Shown here: positions 43,810 to 52,320 of the stretch, piece by piece
Layout of the letters: each line of letters starts with the position of its first letter
How positions within the stretch are numbered: position 1 is the first letter of the stretch
Origin: a virus
Direction: 5' to 3' (one strand)
DNA length: 64,000 nucleotides
IMG/VR virus record: IMGVR_UViG_3300036846_000800
Location: 1-64,000 of that record
Notes under the pieces: generated by a model
Told to the model about the DNA's origin: nothing
The model's database searches: none
Seen by the model: the letters and a program-made list of their open reading frames with translations, nothing else
Position numbers and translations under genes: made by a program

Positions 43810-44394
43810 CTAGATGCCGATAGCCGGTCCACGCAGGAACCAGTCGTTGGGCACCACCTCAACGATGTTGTTGGCGCTGGTCGCGTCGTAGCCATCACTG
43901 ATGGGCACGCCGGCATTGCCGATGCCGATGATCTTGAACGGGAAGTTGGTGGAGGCGGTGGTGGTCGGTACGCCGAGCGCCCACTTGGAGAACCCAGTGA
44001 CGGACGCCGTCACTACAATGTCGACGTTGGAGCCGATATCGGCCAGCGTGATCGGGCCAACACTGGCCATGGCCTCGAACACCACGTTGTAATCATCCAT
44101 GATGAAGGCATCGACCAATCCAACGGCACCTGATCCGGGCCAGTAATTGCTCCAGATCGGATAGCCGAGCGCCGCCGTCAGATAGTGGCAGCCGACGAAG
44201 ACCCCGCGCATGAGGTGGCCATCAGCAGGAGCCGAGACCGCCACGGTGCCATCCGCAAGCTGCTTGACGCAGTCGCCGCGATTAAGCGCGCCCGCGTTGT
44301 TCTGCATCTTGCAAGTGGTGTGATTGCTGCTCCAGGCCGCGCCATCAATGCGACGGATAGGCCGGAATCCAAAAGGCGCGTTGGTGTTCACCAT
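43810..44394 (-). CDS. Capsid-associated structural protein
   Basis: 194 residues from ATG 44394, with AGGGGGAG seven bases upstream. It is beta-rich: NTNAPFGFRPIRRIDGAAWS, GAVGLVDAFIMDDYNVVFEA and NIVEVVPNDWFLRGPAIGI. Genes of this size and pattern directly beside the capsid gene often encode decoration proteins or alternative coat components. No enzyme motif. Confidence 0.65.
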   Translation of the reverse strand: MVNTNAPFGFRPIRRIDGAAWSSNHTTCKMQNNAGALNRGDCVKQLADGTVAVSAPADGHLMRGVFVGCHYLTAALGYPIWSNYWPGSGAVGLVDAFIMDDYNVVFEAMASVGPITLADIGSNVDIVVTASVTGFSKWALGVPTTTASTNFPFKIIGIGNAGVPISDGYDATSANNIVEVVPNDWFLRGPAIGI

Positions 44395-44488
44395 AGGCTG
44401 GCTCCCCCTCAAGGGTTGCCGGCGTTGGCGAGCAGCGCCTCTGTCCGAGCGGTGTCTAGCTGTCAGCGCATCCGAGTAGCGAACGCGA

Positions 44489-44505
44489 CCCTGAGTTACT
44501 CAGGG
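44489..44505 (-). terminator. Palindrome after the 44512 gene
   Basis: CCCTGAGT-T-ACTCAGGG, a perfect 17-base palindrome, 7 bases past the stop of the minus-strand gene at 44512. Candidate terminator or processing hairpin; no long T run follows. Confidence 0.4.
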
Positions 44506-44511
44506 ATTTGA

Positions 44512-45099
44512 CTATTCAGGTATCTCTATGGCCTCGCGCGAAGTACGGTTCGCATACACAACACGCGGCATGCTTCCGTCCGGCGTGGCCTCTACCTTCT
44601 GGCGATTGACCTGCATGGCCCGAGTCGCCTCGTGTATTTCCTCATTTCTAGCCTTCACTGTCAAGCGCATGGGTCGTTCCATCAGGATCATGTCCTTGAC
44701 GATGACGGCGCCCTGGGTGCCCGGAGGCGAGAACCTTCCGGGGAAGTGATGATGCATGACCGGCCGCCAGCCCTGAGCGTGATAGGCGCGCTGCTCGGCG
44801 TAATCCGGCTTGCCATAGGTCTCGTAGCGCTTCCAGTTGAAGTCGATCTCGTTATCGATGTTGCCCCTTTTGGGGTCGCCCCGGGTCGGCGCGTACTTGG
44901 CGTAAATATCCGAGATGTCAAACGGATCGATGTTCTGATTGCCCGAATGCAGTCGTTCACGGTCGGGGTCGACCCGCAACACATCGTCGTCTTCATCCTC
45001 GTGCGGCGGATCAGGGCGCAGCGCCTGCTCGCGATCTTCACCAGAAGCACCCAGGCCGGCATGCGGCTCATCGCGGATCGGCGACGGGATACGGTTCAT
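44512..45099 (-). CDS. Structural protein with GWxPV-type domain
   Basis: 195 residues. The acidic N-terminal 60 are disordered (PPHEDEDDDVLRVDPDRERL). Then comes RYETYGKPDYAEQRAYHAQG with GWRPVMHHHFPGRF and VKDMILMERPMRLTVKARNE. Proteins with this pattern lie next to capsid genes in short-tailed phages; the function is not known. The GW.PV...H...LMERP module is shared with the Tat-like protein at 29177. Confidence 0.6.
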   Translation of the reverse strand: MNRIPSPIRDEPHAGLGASGEDREQALRPDPPHEDEDDDVLRVDPDRERLHSGNQNIDPFDISDIYAKYAPTRGDPKRGNIDNEIDFNWKRYETYGKPDYAEQRAYHAQGWRPVMHHHFPGRFSPPGTQGAVIVKDMILMERPMRLTVKARNEEIHEATRAMQVNRQKVEATPDGSMPRVVYANRTSREAIEIPE

Positions 45100-45245
45100 T
45101 TTCGTCTCCTCTTATGACGGACGTAGGGGCGCCGCTGGGGGAAGTCGCCCCAAAACCAGACGCCCTCGTGGGGCATCTGCCAGTCAAGCGGCGGAAACGT
45201 CCCAAAAATCCCGGTCCATGGCTGATAGACAAAGTCGTAGCGCAT
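45096..45245 (-). CDS. Small aromatic hypothetical protein
   Basis: 49 residues from ATG 45245 (GAAGAG upstream), reading MRYDFVYQPWTGIFGTF and VWFWGDFPQRRPYV. An upstream ATG would overlap the scaffold gene by 58 bases. Trp/Tyr-rich with a basic tail. It overlaps the following gene by four bases. Unknown. Confidence 0.5.
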   Translation of the reverse strand: MRYDFVYQPWTGIFGTFPPLDWQMPHEGVWFWGDFPQRRPYVRHKRRRK

Positions 45246-45250
45246 GCTCT

Positions 45251-46243
45251 TCACGTAATGGGCGTAATCCGCCCCTCTTGCAGAAGTCTGACGTAGTTCT
45301 GCGCCCACTCTCTTTCGGACACGTTCTGCTCCTGCGCCAGACGACGCATCTTTGGGGTCATTCTAAACTCGCCGCCATTCATGCCGCCGCCACCACCGCC
45401 ACCGCCCGAGCGCGAGACCGGTGCTGCCATGGTCGGGGCACCACGCGAAGGCACCGAAGGTGGGTTACCAGAGCCGGGTGTCTGCGCCACGAGCGCCCTC
45501 TCGATGTAATCAAAGTATCCAGGCGTATCGACTTGGTGACCGGCATCCCGCGCATTCTCGTGGGCAGAGATCGCCACATGTTTCAGCGTGCCATCGCTGC
45601 GCACCAGCTCCGGGTGCTTACGGAGGAAGTCTTTGGTGGGCTCGGAGCGGTTCATGATCGCCCGCTCCAGCGGATCGGTGGGAAGTTGCGGCTGCGGCTG
45701 AGCTTGACGCGGCTGCGGCTGCTGGGGCTGCCGTGCCTGCTGCTGCGCCTGCTCGCGCTGCTGCGCCAGAACCGCTTGGTCGCGTTCCAGCACCGCCAGC
45801 GCACCACCCAGGCGCCCGATCTTGAGATTGATGGTCTGGGCGCGCTTGAAGTCGCCGTCCTGCAGGGCGCGCTCACCCTCGCCCGCCAGCGCCTCCATCT
45901 GGTCCTGCGTCGCCTTGATCTGGTTCTCGTTGAAAAGCTCGTAGGTGGAGACACCCCGCCGCTCGGCCTCCTGGGCGAGATACATCGCCTGATCACGCTC
46001 GGCCGCGAGCCGGCGGTTGTCCTCGGTGACACGAGCGCGTTCTTGCCGCTCGACCGCCATCTGACGTTGCAAGTCGGCCAGCCCGGTTTGCGGCGTGGCG
46101 GGCGCCGCAGCTGGACTAGTGCCTGAAGGACCTGGGACCGGCGGCGGCTTGGCTGCTGCTGCTGGCTTCTCCTCTGCCGGCTTATCCGGCTCGTCGTTCA
46201 GATTGATGATGCTCTCGGAAAGCTCCTCGTCTTCGTCAGCCAT
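45251..46243 (-). CDS. Scaffolding protein
   Basis: 330 residues. Acidic start (DEDEELSESIINLNDEPDKP), an Ala/Pro linker, then a long coiled coil from about 60 to 185 (QERARVTEDNRRLAAERDQA), a Gln-rich run, a helical part (FLRKHPELVRSDGTLKHVAI) and a short C-terminal helical hook (RMTPKMRRLAQEQNVSERE) that could bind coat protein. Composition, length and position next to the capsid gene fit podoviral scaffolding proteins. Confidence 0.75.
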   Translation of the reverse strand: MADEDEELSESIINLNDEPDKPAEEKPAAAAKPPPVPGPSGTSPAAAPATPQTGLADLQRQMAVERQERARVTEDNRRLAAERDQAMYLAQEAERRGVSTYELFNENQIKATQDQMEALAGEGERALQDGDFKRAQTINLKIGRLGGALAVLERDQAVLAQQREQAQQQARQPQQPQPRQAQPQPQLPTDPLERAIMNRSEPTKDFLRKHPELVRSDGTLKHVAISAHENARDAGHQVDTPGYFDYIERALVAQTPGSGNPPSVPSRGAPTMAAPVSRSGGGGGGGGMNGGEFRMTPKMRRLAQEQNVSEREWAQNYVRLLQEGRITPIT

Positions 46244-46256
46244 GGCCTTTCACCTT

Positions 46257-46739
46257 TCAGTAGACCAGCCTCGGATCAGGTATTCGCATCACGATCTGGG
46301 TGTCCTTGAGCCGTCGGCAGTGGATACGATCCATGGTGAACTGCCGGCCCTCCATGATGTCAAAAACCACCCAGTCGCCGATCTCGACGGTCTGGTCGTA
46401 AAACTTGATATGATCATCGTCCCTGAACGCCAGTGGCCCCTTGGCGATCACCACCCCGACTTTCCCTTGGTACAGCGCCTCGTCGTGCACAGAGTCTGGA
46501 AGTATGAGGGTCACTTTGCCGGACCCGATCTTGTGCGGCAGAAAATACGTCGCCGTGATCACCCAGTTATGGAACACGGTGACCTGTTTCGCCCACGCGC
46601 ACCGATCCAAGAGAAACCCCTTGGGATCGGCAGCGTAGTCCTCGGCCAGCTCATCGTCGGTGCCCCAGGGCGGCAGCGGCGCCTGATGCATGGTGGAGAG
46701 GCTGGTCCCACGCGGACCAAGCAAGGCCGGGTCTACCAT
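46257..46739 (-). CDS. GroES-like co-chaperonin
   Basis: 160 residues. The C-terminal 110 read as a GroES-like beta barrel: GKVTLILPDSVHDEALYQGK, VGVVIAKGPLAFRDDDHIK, VEIGDWVVFDIMEGRQF and LKDTQIVMRIPDP. The N-terminal 50 is an extra helical part. Phage co-chaperonins of the T4 gp31 type redirect host GroEL to fold capsid protein, and this gene sits among portal, scaffold and coat genes. The mobile loop is not obvious, so the partner is uncertain. Confidence 0.65.
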   Translation of the reverse strand: MVDPALLGPRGTSLSTMHQAPLPPWGTDDELAEDYAADPKGFLLDRCAWAKQVTVFHNWVITATYFLPHKIGSGKVTLILPDSVHDEALYQGKVGVVIAKGPLAFRDDDHIKFYDQTVEIGDWVVFDIMEGRQFTMDRIHCRRLKDTQIVMRIPDPRLVY

Positions 46740-46990
46740 CAGTTTGCTCGCATATGTGTTACGATCGGCTCATCGTCCTTGTTCATCTCGCGCGCCACAG
46801 CGCGCATCAAATCCAAGGCCGCCTCGAAACCCAGAATAAGACCCTTGGTGCGCTGGAACTCTTCCCAGTTCTGCGATCCCAGTATCTGTTGGTAAAGCCC
46901 GGGCGTTTTACCATTGTCGCCACCCTGAAGCTGCTTGATTATCGCTCGCTCCAGCATGACGGCAAAATCCAGACTTCCTACCAGCATCAA
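46739..46990 (-). CDS. Small helical hypothetical protein
   Basis: 83 residues, with ERAIIKQLQGGDNGKTPGLY and a helical QRTKGLILGFEAALDLMRAV. It shares one base with the GroES-like gene start. Small helical proteins at this place between portal and scaffold are common; no name can be given. Confidence 0.5.
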   Translation of the reverse strand: MMLVGSLDFAVMLERAIIKQLQGGDNGKTPGLYQQILGSQNWEEFQRTKGLILGFEAALDLMRAVAREMNKDDEPIVTHMRAN

Positions 46991-46999
46991 ATCTTGCCC

Positions 47000-48226
47000 T
47001 TAGAGTTCCGTCTTGGCCGGGACCTTGGCATTGCGCGCAAGCCGCCCAGTGGCGGAACCGGCACCATGGATCGAGCCGCCGTCGGCATAGCCCTTGCCCT
47101 GGTTGCGATACTTGGTGCCCTCCAGCCCAGGGTCCTTACTCTCCTGGTTCTTGGGGACAAAGCCGCCAGACTTCATGCCCTTCTCCTTCTTCTCTTCGGC
47201 CTTGAGCATCTTGCCGAACAGCTTCTTGTCCTCTGCCTCGTCGCCATGTTTCGCATCACCAACGGCGCCACCTTTCTTCTTGTAGATGGCGCCGCCCTTC
47301 TTGGCGTAAGACGTGGTGGTCCCAGGCGCCGGCCGCGCCAGCACCGAGGTCGCCATGCGTCCCATCGGCACCGTCACCGGTTGCGAGAACGGGATTGCCT
47401 GCCGGCCCGAGACATTGGTGGCACCCTGCTGCGCCGGCACCGGCTGACGGCCAGGGAATAATCCCATCAGGCCAGAGCCGCCAGGGGAAACGACATTGCC
47501 GGCACCGCCGCCTGGAGCACCCATGCCGCCGCCGAACTGAGCTTTCTCGACCTCGCCGCCCTCGACGTCGCCACCCTCGGCGCGCTTCTTTACACTGCCA
47601 CCCTTTTTGTGCGCGGACACCGCGCTATCGACCTTGCTGGTGGGCGAATGCGGGAACCCGGAATAGCCCTTGCCGGGGGTATCTCCGCCGATCGCGCGCT
47701 TTTTCACGCTGCCGCCGGCTTTCATGCCGGGAGGGCGCACTCCTGGAGGCGGCATCGGCGGCCCACCCGGTCCCACCGGCAGTGCTCCCGCCGGACCCGC
47801 TGGCATGGGCGGACGAACCGGCATCGGGCCGCCGGGAACTGGACCAGCTCCACCCACCGGCACCGGCACCGGGACTGGTCTATTCACCGGCACTGGCGCA
47901 ACACCGGGAACGGGCGGCCGGGCACCCGCACCACCGCCACCACCGGAGCCACCACGGCCACCGGCATGAGAAATAATAATGTTCGTGGTCGCGTGCGGTG
48001 CTTTTCGCTTCTTGCTGACGCCGCCGCCGAAGGCGAAGCGATCCGGGCGCGACTTCGCGCTACCTCCAGAGATCGTCATCGGCGTGGATGAGCCGGCGTT
48101 TTTCTTTGGAAGACTCTTGGCCTTGTACATCGAGGATGACCCCCAGGACTTCCCGGCGGTGCCACCTAGACGTTTAAGCCGAGCCTTTTGTGAAGCCTTT
48201 GCCTGTCCGGCCATGGGGTGCGCCAT
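47000..48226 (-). CDS. Basic Gly/Pro-rich protein with GG micro-motifs (408 aa)
   Basis: 408 residues, low complexity and basic. It has the richest set of GG micro-motifs in the window: KAGGSVKKRAIGGD, KKGGSVKKRAEGGDVEGGE, YAKKGGAIYKKKGGAV, MKSGGFVPKN and YADGGSIHGAG. A Pro/Val run (about 105-180) sits between. No ordered domain is evident. Proteins of this composition are known in marine and other short-tailed phages without assigned function; a DNA-condensing head component is a guess. Confidence 0.55.
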   Translation of the reverse strand: MAHPMAGQAKASQKARLKRLGGTAGKSWGSSSMYKAKSLPKKNAGSSTPMTISGGSAKSRPDRFAFGGGVSKKRKAPHATTNIIISHAGGRGGSGGGGGAGARPPVPGVAPVPVNRPVPVPVPVGGAGPVPGGPMPVRPPMPAGPAGALPVGPGGPPMPPPGVRPPGMKAGGSVKKRAIGGDTPGKGYSGFPHSPTSKVDSAVSAHKKGGSVKKRAEGGDVEGGEVEKAQFGGGMGAPGGGAGNVVSPGGSGLMGLFPGRQPVPAQQGATNVSGRQAIPFSQPVTVPMGRMATSVLARPAPGTTTSYAKKGGAIYKKKGGAVGDAKHGDEAEDKKLFGKMLKAEEKKEKGMKSGGFVPKNQESKDPGLEGTKYRNQGKGYADGGSIHGAGSATGRLARNAKVPAKTEL

Positions 48227-48249
48227 GATCTTCTCCCGTGATTCGCCCT

Positions 48250-50565
48250 TCAGATGATACGCCCTAAACCACCACCTTGCGGCATGATCGGTAAGTTCGC
48301 GAACGTCTGCGCCACTGGTGTAGCCTCTGGGTGCACCAGCGCGCCCTGCACCAGTTCCATGTGCTTCTGCGCGAGCTTGGCGCCCTCGATGCGCTCTTGC
48401 GAGGCGCGCTGTTCACTCGCGGAACGTATTTTTGCGTTCTCGGTGAGCGCCTTGAGCTGCTGCGAGAGATATTCCAGCTCGGCCTTGCGCTTAGAGTCGG
48501 CTTCCTTTTGCGCCAGTTCGCTGGCTTTTTGCGACATCTCGGCAATCTTGCCGGCGACTTTCGGGTCCTGCTGGCTGTCCGGGGGCGCGAACAGCTCGTC
48601 CACGTTGCCCAGGCCCACCATGGTCGCCACCCGCCTGACCACGGCGTGCAGGTCCCACATTTGCGGATTGAGCTGAACCAGCTGCACCAGCGCCACCGCT
48701 TTCATCACCCGGATCGTGTGGGACGGCGTATTCGGATCGGCCTGCGGGGTGAGATTACAGTCGTTGAGTGCCTGAACCAGATCATCCTTTTCCCACTGCC
48801 AGCCCGGAACATTGGGCTTGGCGCAAAGCAAAGCCTCGGGGTCCTCGATGAACAGGTCCCGCAGCAGCTCAAACTCCTCCGCCTGCGACTGGTGCATGCC
48901 CTTGTGCACAGAGTCCAAGACTTTGACCGCTTGGTCGAGCATCGCAAGAGTCGTTCCGACCGGGACGTCCTGGCGGCCCTCGCCGACCATCAACTCGGGC
49001 GTGCCGCCTACCCGGCGCGCTTCCTCCTCGATCTTGGAAGTAATCTGGACGAGGCCGGCGGTGGCGTCTTTGTACGGCAGCGCCATCACGTTGTTGCCGA
49101 TCGGCTGACCGCCGGTGTTGATCCTCACCCCGGCGCCAAGCCCGACCCGGAACGTCATCGTATCTTGTCGACCCACGGTCTCCGAGTAGAAGAACCCCGG
49201 CCACGACGCGAACGCGGCGCTATCCAGCGCCAGCCGCCACGCGGTGGTGATCGCCGCCGTGGCATTGCCCATAATGTGTAGAAGACCGATGCCGTAGAAG
49301 CCCATGCCGTCGACAAACGTGTATTTCACAATCGGCATGTGCTTGATGTAACGATCGTCGTCTTCTTGCCAGTTGCGACGTACTTCGAGCACCGTCTGCG
49401 AGTCTTTGTCGATGGTCACCCGATAGGGGAGGGGTAATCCGGTATATTTGCCGGCTTCCTTGTGCTCGAAGCCGGCGATGTCCAGCTCGCAGTAGGTTTC
49501 GTACACCGTATGCTTGTAATCCTCCGGGCGCATCGAAAACGTGGACAGACCAGCGACGTCATGCTCGGCCTCGACCAGACTATCGACCTCGGGCGGGACC
49601 GGCGTGGTGAGATCGATGTCGATATAGGTGCCGGCGAGCTGCATCCGCTTCATCACGGACTGTCGCATTAAGATACGATGCGTGACCCGGCCGCACTCCT
49701 GCAGGGAGACCTCGTTATCGTCCACGATCACATCGGCCGCATCGATGGCGCGCGAAACGGGTCTACGCCGGATCGGATCGCGATAGACCTTCTTGAAGGC
49801 GCTGCCGCCAAAGCCCTGCTTGAAGAACATCCGGTTGGTGTCAGCGTAGTACTCTTTATCTACGACCGTGAGATACCTGTTGAAGAGTGTCTCCAGCATC
49901 TCCGCTTGAGTGTCTCGATCGTCGCCGCGCAGCTCGCGCGGGATTTTGAACTGCTGCTCCAAGAAATCCCGATGTGGGGTTTTCAAAGTCGCATCGCTGC
50001 GCATTTTCACCGGCCCCTCGGCCGGGAGCAATTCTCCCCGGGCGTTGGCCTGGAAGCGCAACACCGCGTCCAACAGGATAGGCGTGCGGATGGTGCTCTG
50101 GCCCTCGACCGCCGTGTCGGCATCTGCCGAAGGCGACCTGGGGTTCTCGATCTTCATCGCCAGATGTTTTATTCCGGCGGCGCGCCGCTCCAGCCACTCT
50201 TGTCGGGTTTGGAGGTCAGCGTCGATGCCGTTGAGCAGTTCATCGCAGATTCTGCCCAGCTCGCGATCATCGATGTACTCAGCGAGGTTGGCGTCGTGCT
50301 CCTTGGCGGCCCCGGAGGTGTTCTCCTTGCGCGGCGGCTTGCCGTCCAGACGTATTACGAGGCTGCCGTCAGCCTGCTCGATCCCGATTTGCCCTACCGG
50401 CTTCCCGGCGTCTTCCTGGATGACCACCGTGAGCGGGTTCTGATCATCCAGGTGAGACTCATAGTCGGGCAGTTTAGAGGGAATCTCATCGTCCAGATTA
50501 CGATAATGCTCGGTGGGGGTAACACCGTTGCCACTGCCATTCACTGAAGACGTTCCGTTGGCCAT
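48250..50565 (-). CDS. Portal protein, P22 gp1-like
   Basis: 771 residues. The long N-terminal part includes ELLNGIDADLQTRQEWLERR and STIRTPILLDAVLRFQANAR; the core has FFKQGFGGSAFKKVYRDPIR, ADVIVDDNEVSLQECGRVTH and NMVL-like membraneless segments. The stem-to-crown region has GFYGIGLLHIMGNATAAITT and a long C-terminal coiled coil (SELAQKEADSKRKAELEYLS). This is the P22-type portal, which forms a dodecameric ring for DNA entry and attaches the tail. Placement after terminase is as expected. Confidence 0.8.
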   Translation of the reverse strand: MANGTSSVNGSGNGVTPTEHYRNLDDEIPSKLPDYESHLDDQNPLTVVIQEDAGKPVGQIGIEQADGSLVIRLDGKPPRKENTSGAAKEHDANLAEYIDDRELGRICDELLNGIDADLQTRQEWLERRAAGIKHLAMKIENPRSPSADADTAVEGQSTIRTPILLDAVLRFQANARGELLPAEGPVKMRSDATLKTPHRDFLEQQFKIPRELRGDDRDTQAEMLETLFNRYLTVVDKEYYADTNRMFFKQGFGGSAFKKVYRDPIRRRPVSRAIDAADVIVDDNEVSLQECGRVTHRILMRQSVMKRMQLAGTYIDIDLTTPVPPEVDSLVEAEHDVAGLSTFSMRPEDYKHTVYETYCELDIAGFEHKEAGKYTGLPLPYRVTIDKDSQTVLEVRRNWQEDDDRYIKHMPIVKYTFVDGMGFYGIGLLHIMGNATAAITTAWRLALDSAAFASWPGFFYSETVGRQDTMTFRVGLGAGVRINTGGQPIGNNVMALPYKDATAGLVQITSKIEEEARRVGGTPELMVGEGRQDVPVGTTLAMLDQAVKVLDSVHKGMHQSQAEEFELLRDLFIEDPEALLCAKPNVPGWQWEKDDLVQALNDCNLTPQADPNTPSHTIRVMKAVALVQLVQLNPQMWDLHAVVRRVATMVGLGNVDELFAPPDSQQDPKVAGKIAEMSQKASELAQKEADSKRKAELEYLSQQLKALTENAKIRSASEQRASQERIEGAKLAQKHMELVQGALVHPEATPVAQTFANLPIMPQGGGLGRII

Positions 50566-50574
50566 CCCACGATA

Positions 50575-50925
50575 CTACCCGCTACCGAACCCAGCTTGAT
50601 CGGTGTACATCAGCATATTGCCAACAGCGAGCTTGGCCTTGCAGAGCCGAGCAACCACGATGCCATCCGTGTGCTGAACGGAGACGCCGACGCTGAGCGT
50701 CGGATCGTTGTTGCGTATATGCAGGGTCCTGACGTTGCGCTGAGTGGAAGCAGGCGGACCACCGCCAGCAACATTGGTCGTGGCCGCAGCGCTGATTGCA
50801 GTATTAGCTCGTCCGGGAGTGATGGTCCCGGCCGAAGTATCGACCCAACTCGCGTGTACGGTGACAGCCGCCGCCGAGTCGGTGACGACCTGCAATCGAT
50901 CGTTAATCGAGGTGAGCAGCAACAT
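50575..50925 (-). CDS. Small beta-domain virion protein, duplicate of fibre N-terminus
   Basis: 116 residues from ATG 50925, which aligns with the start of its paralogue; a GTG at 50949 is less likely. Reads LLTSINDRLQVVTDSAAAVT and RTLHIRNNDPTLSVGVSVQH. It matches the first 110 residues of the protein at 51308 (LASTTDKLQVVTESTGAINV, KTLHVNNSGTTNNTVTVQHT). Probably a trimeric or ring-forming beta domain on the virion. Function unknown. Confidence 0.6.
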   Translation of the reverse strand: MLLLTSINDRLQVVTDSAAAVTVHASWVDTSAGTITPGRANTAISAAATTNVAGGGPPASTQRNVRTLHIRNNDPTLSVGVSVQHTDGIVVARLCKAKLAVGNMLMYTDQAGFGSG

Positions 50926-50945
50926 CGCCTTTATCTTCCTCGGTA

Positions 50946-51311
50946 TCACTTTCCTTTGTGGAGAGCGACAAATGCATCTATTTCAGCCTTTTGTTGTGCA
51001 TGGAACGCATCAAAGCGCGCCTGTTCTTCGCGCTGCTTTCTAGCCTCGGCACGCTGTGCGGCCTGTTCCACCCGGGCGATCAAGTCATCGCCTTCCGGCC
51101 ACGGCATCGGACCGCCCGCGACAACATTGTTGTCCTTGACATAGGCGTGCCGCACACCCGGTTCATAGATGACCTCGGTCATGCCCCCGGGAAACGGCGG
51201 GGGATCATGTTGCCAGTCGTCTCTGAATTTGTGACGCTCTTCGAGATATTGCTTCTGCGTGTTGCACACACGCATGAAGCCGTCGGGATGGAGGTGGACT
51301 GCTGGTTTCAT
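50946..51311 (-). CDS. Hypothetical protein, possible fibre-associated chaperone
   Basis: 121 residues. The first half is globular (VHLHPDGFMRVCNTQKQYLE, MTEVIYEPGVRHAYVKDNN), the last 45 a charged coiled coil (ARVEQAAQRAEARKQREEQA). The start overlaps the stop of the fibre-tip gene, so it could be a fibre assembly chaperone; only position and layout support that. Confidence 0.45.
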   Translation of the reverse strand: MKPAVHLHPDGFMRVCNTQKQYLEERHKFRDDWQHDPPPFPGGMTEVIYEPGVRHAYVKDNNVVAGGPMPWPEGDDLIARVEQAAQRAEARKQREEQARFDAFHAQQKAEIDAFVALHKGK

Positions 51312-52255
51312 AGCTTTATCATGATGTTCCAGAACGACATGGGATGCAGGACGTTGAACGGCACCGAACCACCGGCACCAGCAATGCCGATGCCGGTATA
51401 TGAAGGAAACACATCATTGAGAGCATAGCCATCGCCCCCGTCGTTCACAAAATGACGATCGTGCGGGTCGTTTTCGCACAAAACTCGGGGCGGATGCTCG
51501 TGCGTTGGGTCGCTTACGCCATGGCCATGGAACAGCAACTCGGCTCCGGTCGGAGCATGGGTCTCTTCGCCCGCAAACCCGCCGAGTGCCCGGCCGGTGA
51601 GCCCCGGACCAGTACCAGCGATGGACAATGAGCGGCCGAGCTGCCGGGTCAACTGGATGGTCTTGTGCGCAGCCCAATCCGACGCCGCTGACCCGCCGCG
51701 ACCGCCGCTCACGGGTGCCCAGGTGTTGGCAATATTATTCCAGAGCAGCGTAAACAGGTTCAGGCAATCGTCGTTGGCCCTGGCGGTACCCCCGGACAGG
51801 GAATCACCGATGCTGCCGTCATTCATCAGCACCCAGCCAGCATCGGCCACCGTCTTGAGCGTGAGCTTGGCATCGCCGGTGGTCTGCCCCCCGAACCCAA
51901 GACTGCCGCCGCTGGCGAGAAGAAAACCGACCTCATCGATGTATTGCAGCGTCTGATCTGGCGGAAGCAGCATTCTATGCATCTTGGCGACCACAGTGCC
52001 GTCGGTATGCTGCACCGTGACGGTATTGTTGGTCGTGCCGCTATTGTTCACATGGAGAGTTTTGACATTGCGCTGCACGCCGCTGTTGGGTGCGGCCACG
52101 ACATCCGTAATAGCAACGACGCTGATGACAGTATTCTGGCGGCCGGGGTTCACCGAGCCTGCCACGTTGTCGAGGTAGCTGGCGTGGACGTTGATCGCGC
52201 CCGTGCTTTCGGTAACAACCTGGAGCTTGTCGGTGGTAGAGGCAAGAATCAGCAT
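51308..52255 (-). CDS. Short fibre: beta head domain plus His-type collar tip (315 aa)
   Basis: 315 residues built from two modules found elsewhere in the window. The N-terminal 120 match the protein at 50575. The C-terminal 190 match the tip of the collagen-like fibre at 37784: GDAKLTLKTVADAGWVLMND, RQLGRSLSIAGTGPGLTGRA, then FHGHGVSDPTHEHPPR and a MSFWNIMIKL end. His pairs suggest metal binding at the tip. It is likely a short tail or head fibre sharing receptor chemistry with the long one. Confidence 0.65.
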   Translation of the reverse strand: MLILASTTDKLQVVTESTGAINVHASYLDNVAGSVNPGRQNTVISVVAITDVVAAPNSGVQRNVKTLHVNNSGTTNNTVTVQHTDGTVVAKMHRMLLPPDQTLQYIDEVGFLLASGGSLGFGGQTTGDAKLTLKTVADAGWVLMNDGSIGDSLSGGTARANDDCLNLFTLLWNNIANTWAPVSGGRGGSAASDWAAHKTIQLTRQLGRSLSIAGTGPGLTGRALGGFAGEETHAPTGAELLFHGHGVSDPTHEHPPRVLCENDPHDRHFVNDGGDGYALNDVFPSYTGIGIAGAGGSVPFNVLHPMSFWNIMIKL

Positions 52256-52295
52256 GGCGAGCCAAGCTCCCCCGGAAAGGAGCCCAGCTTAGCGT

Positions 52296-52320
52296 AATCC
52301 CCTCGATTCGCTAGGGGGTT
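52296..52320 (-). terminator. Imperfect hairpin after the 52319 gene
   Basis: AATCCCCT (52296-52303) pairs with AGGGGGTT (52313-52320), one mismatch, overlapping the TAA of the minus-strand gene. There is no T run; possible weak terminator or processing site ahead of the fibre gene. Confidence 0.3.
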
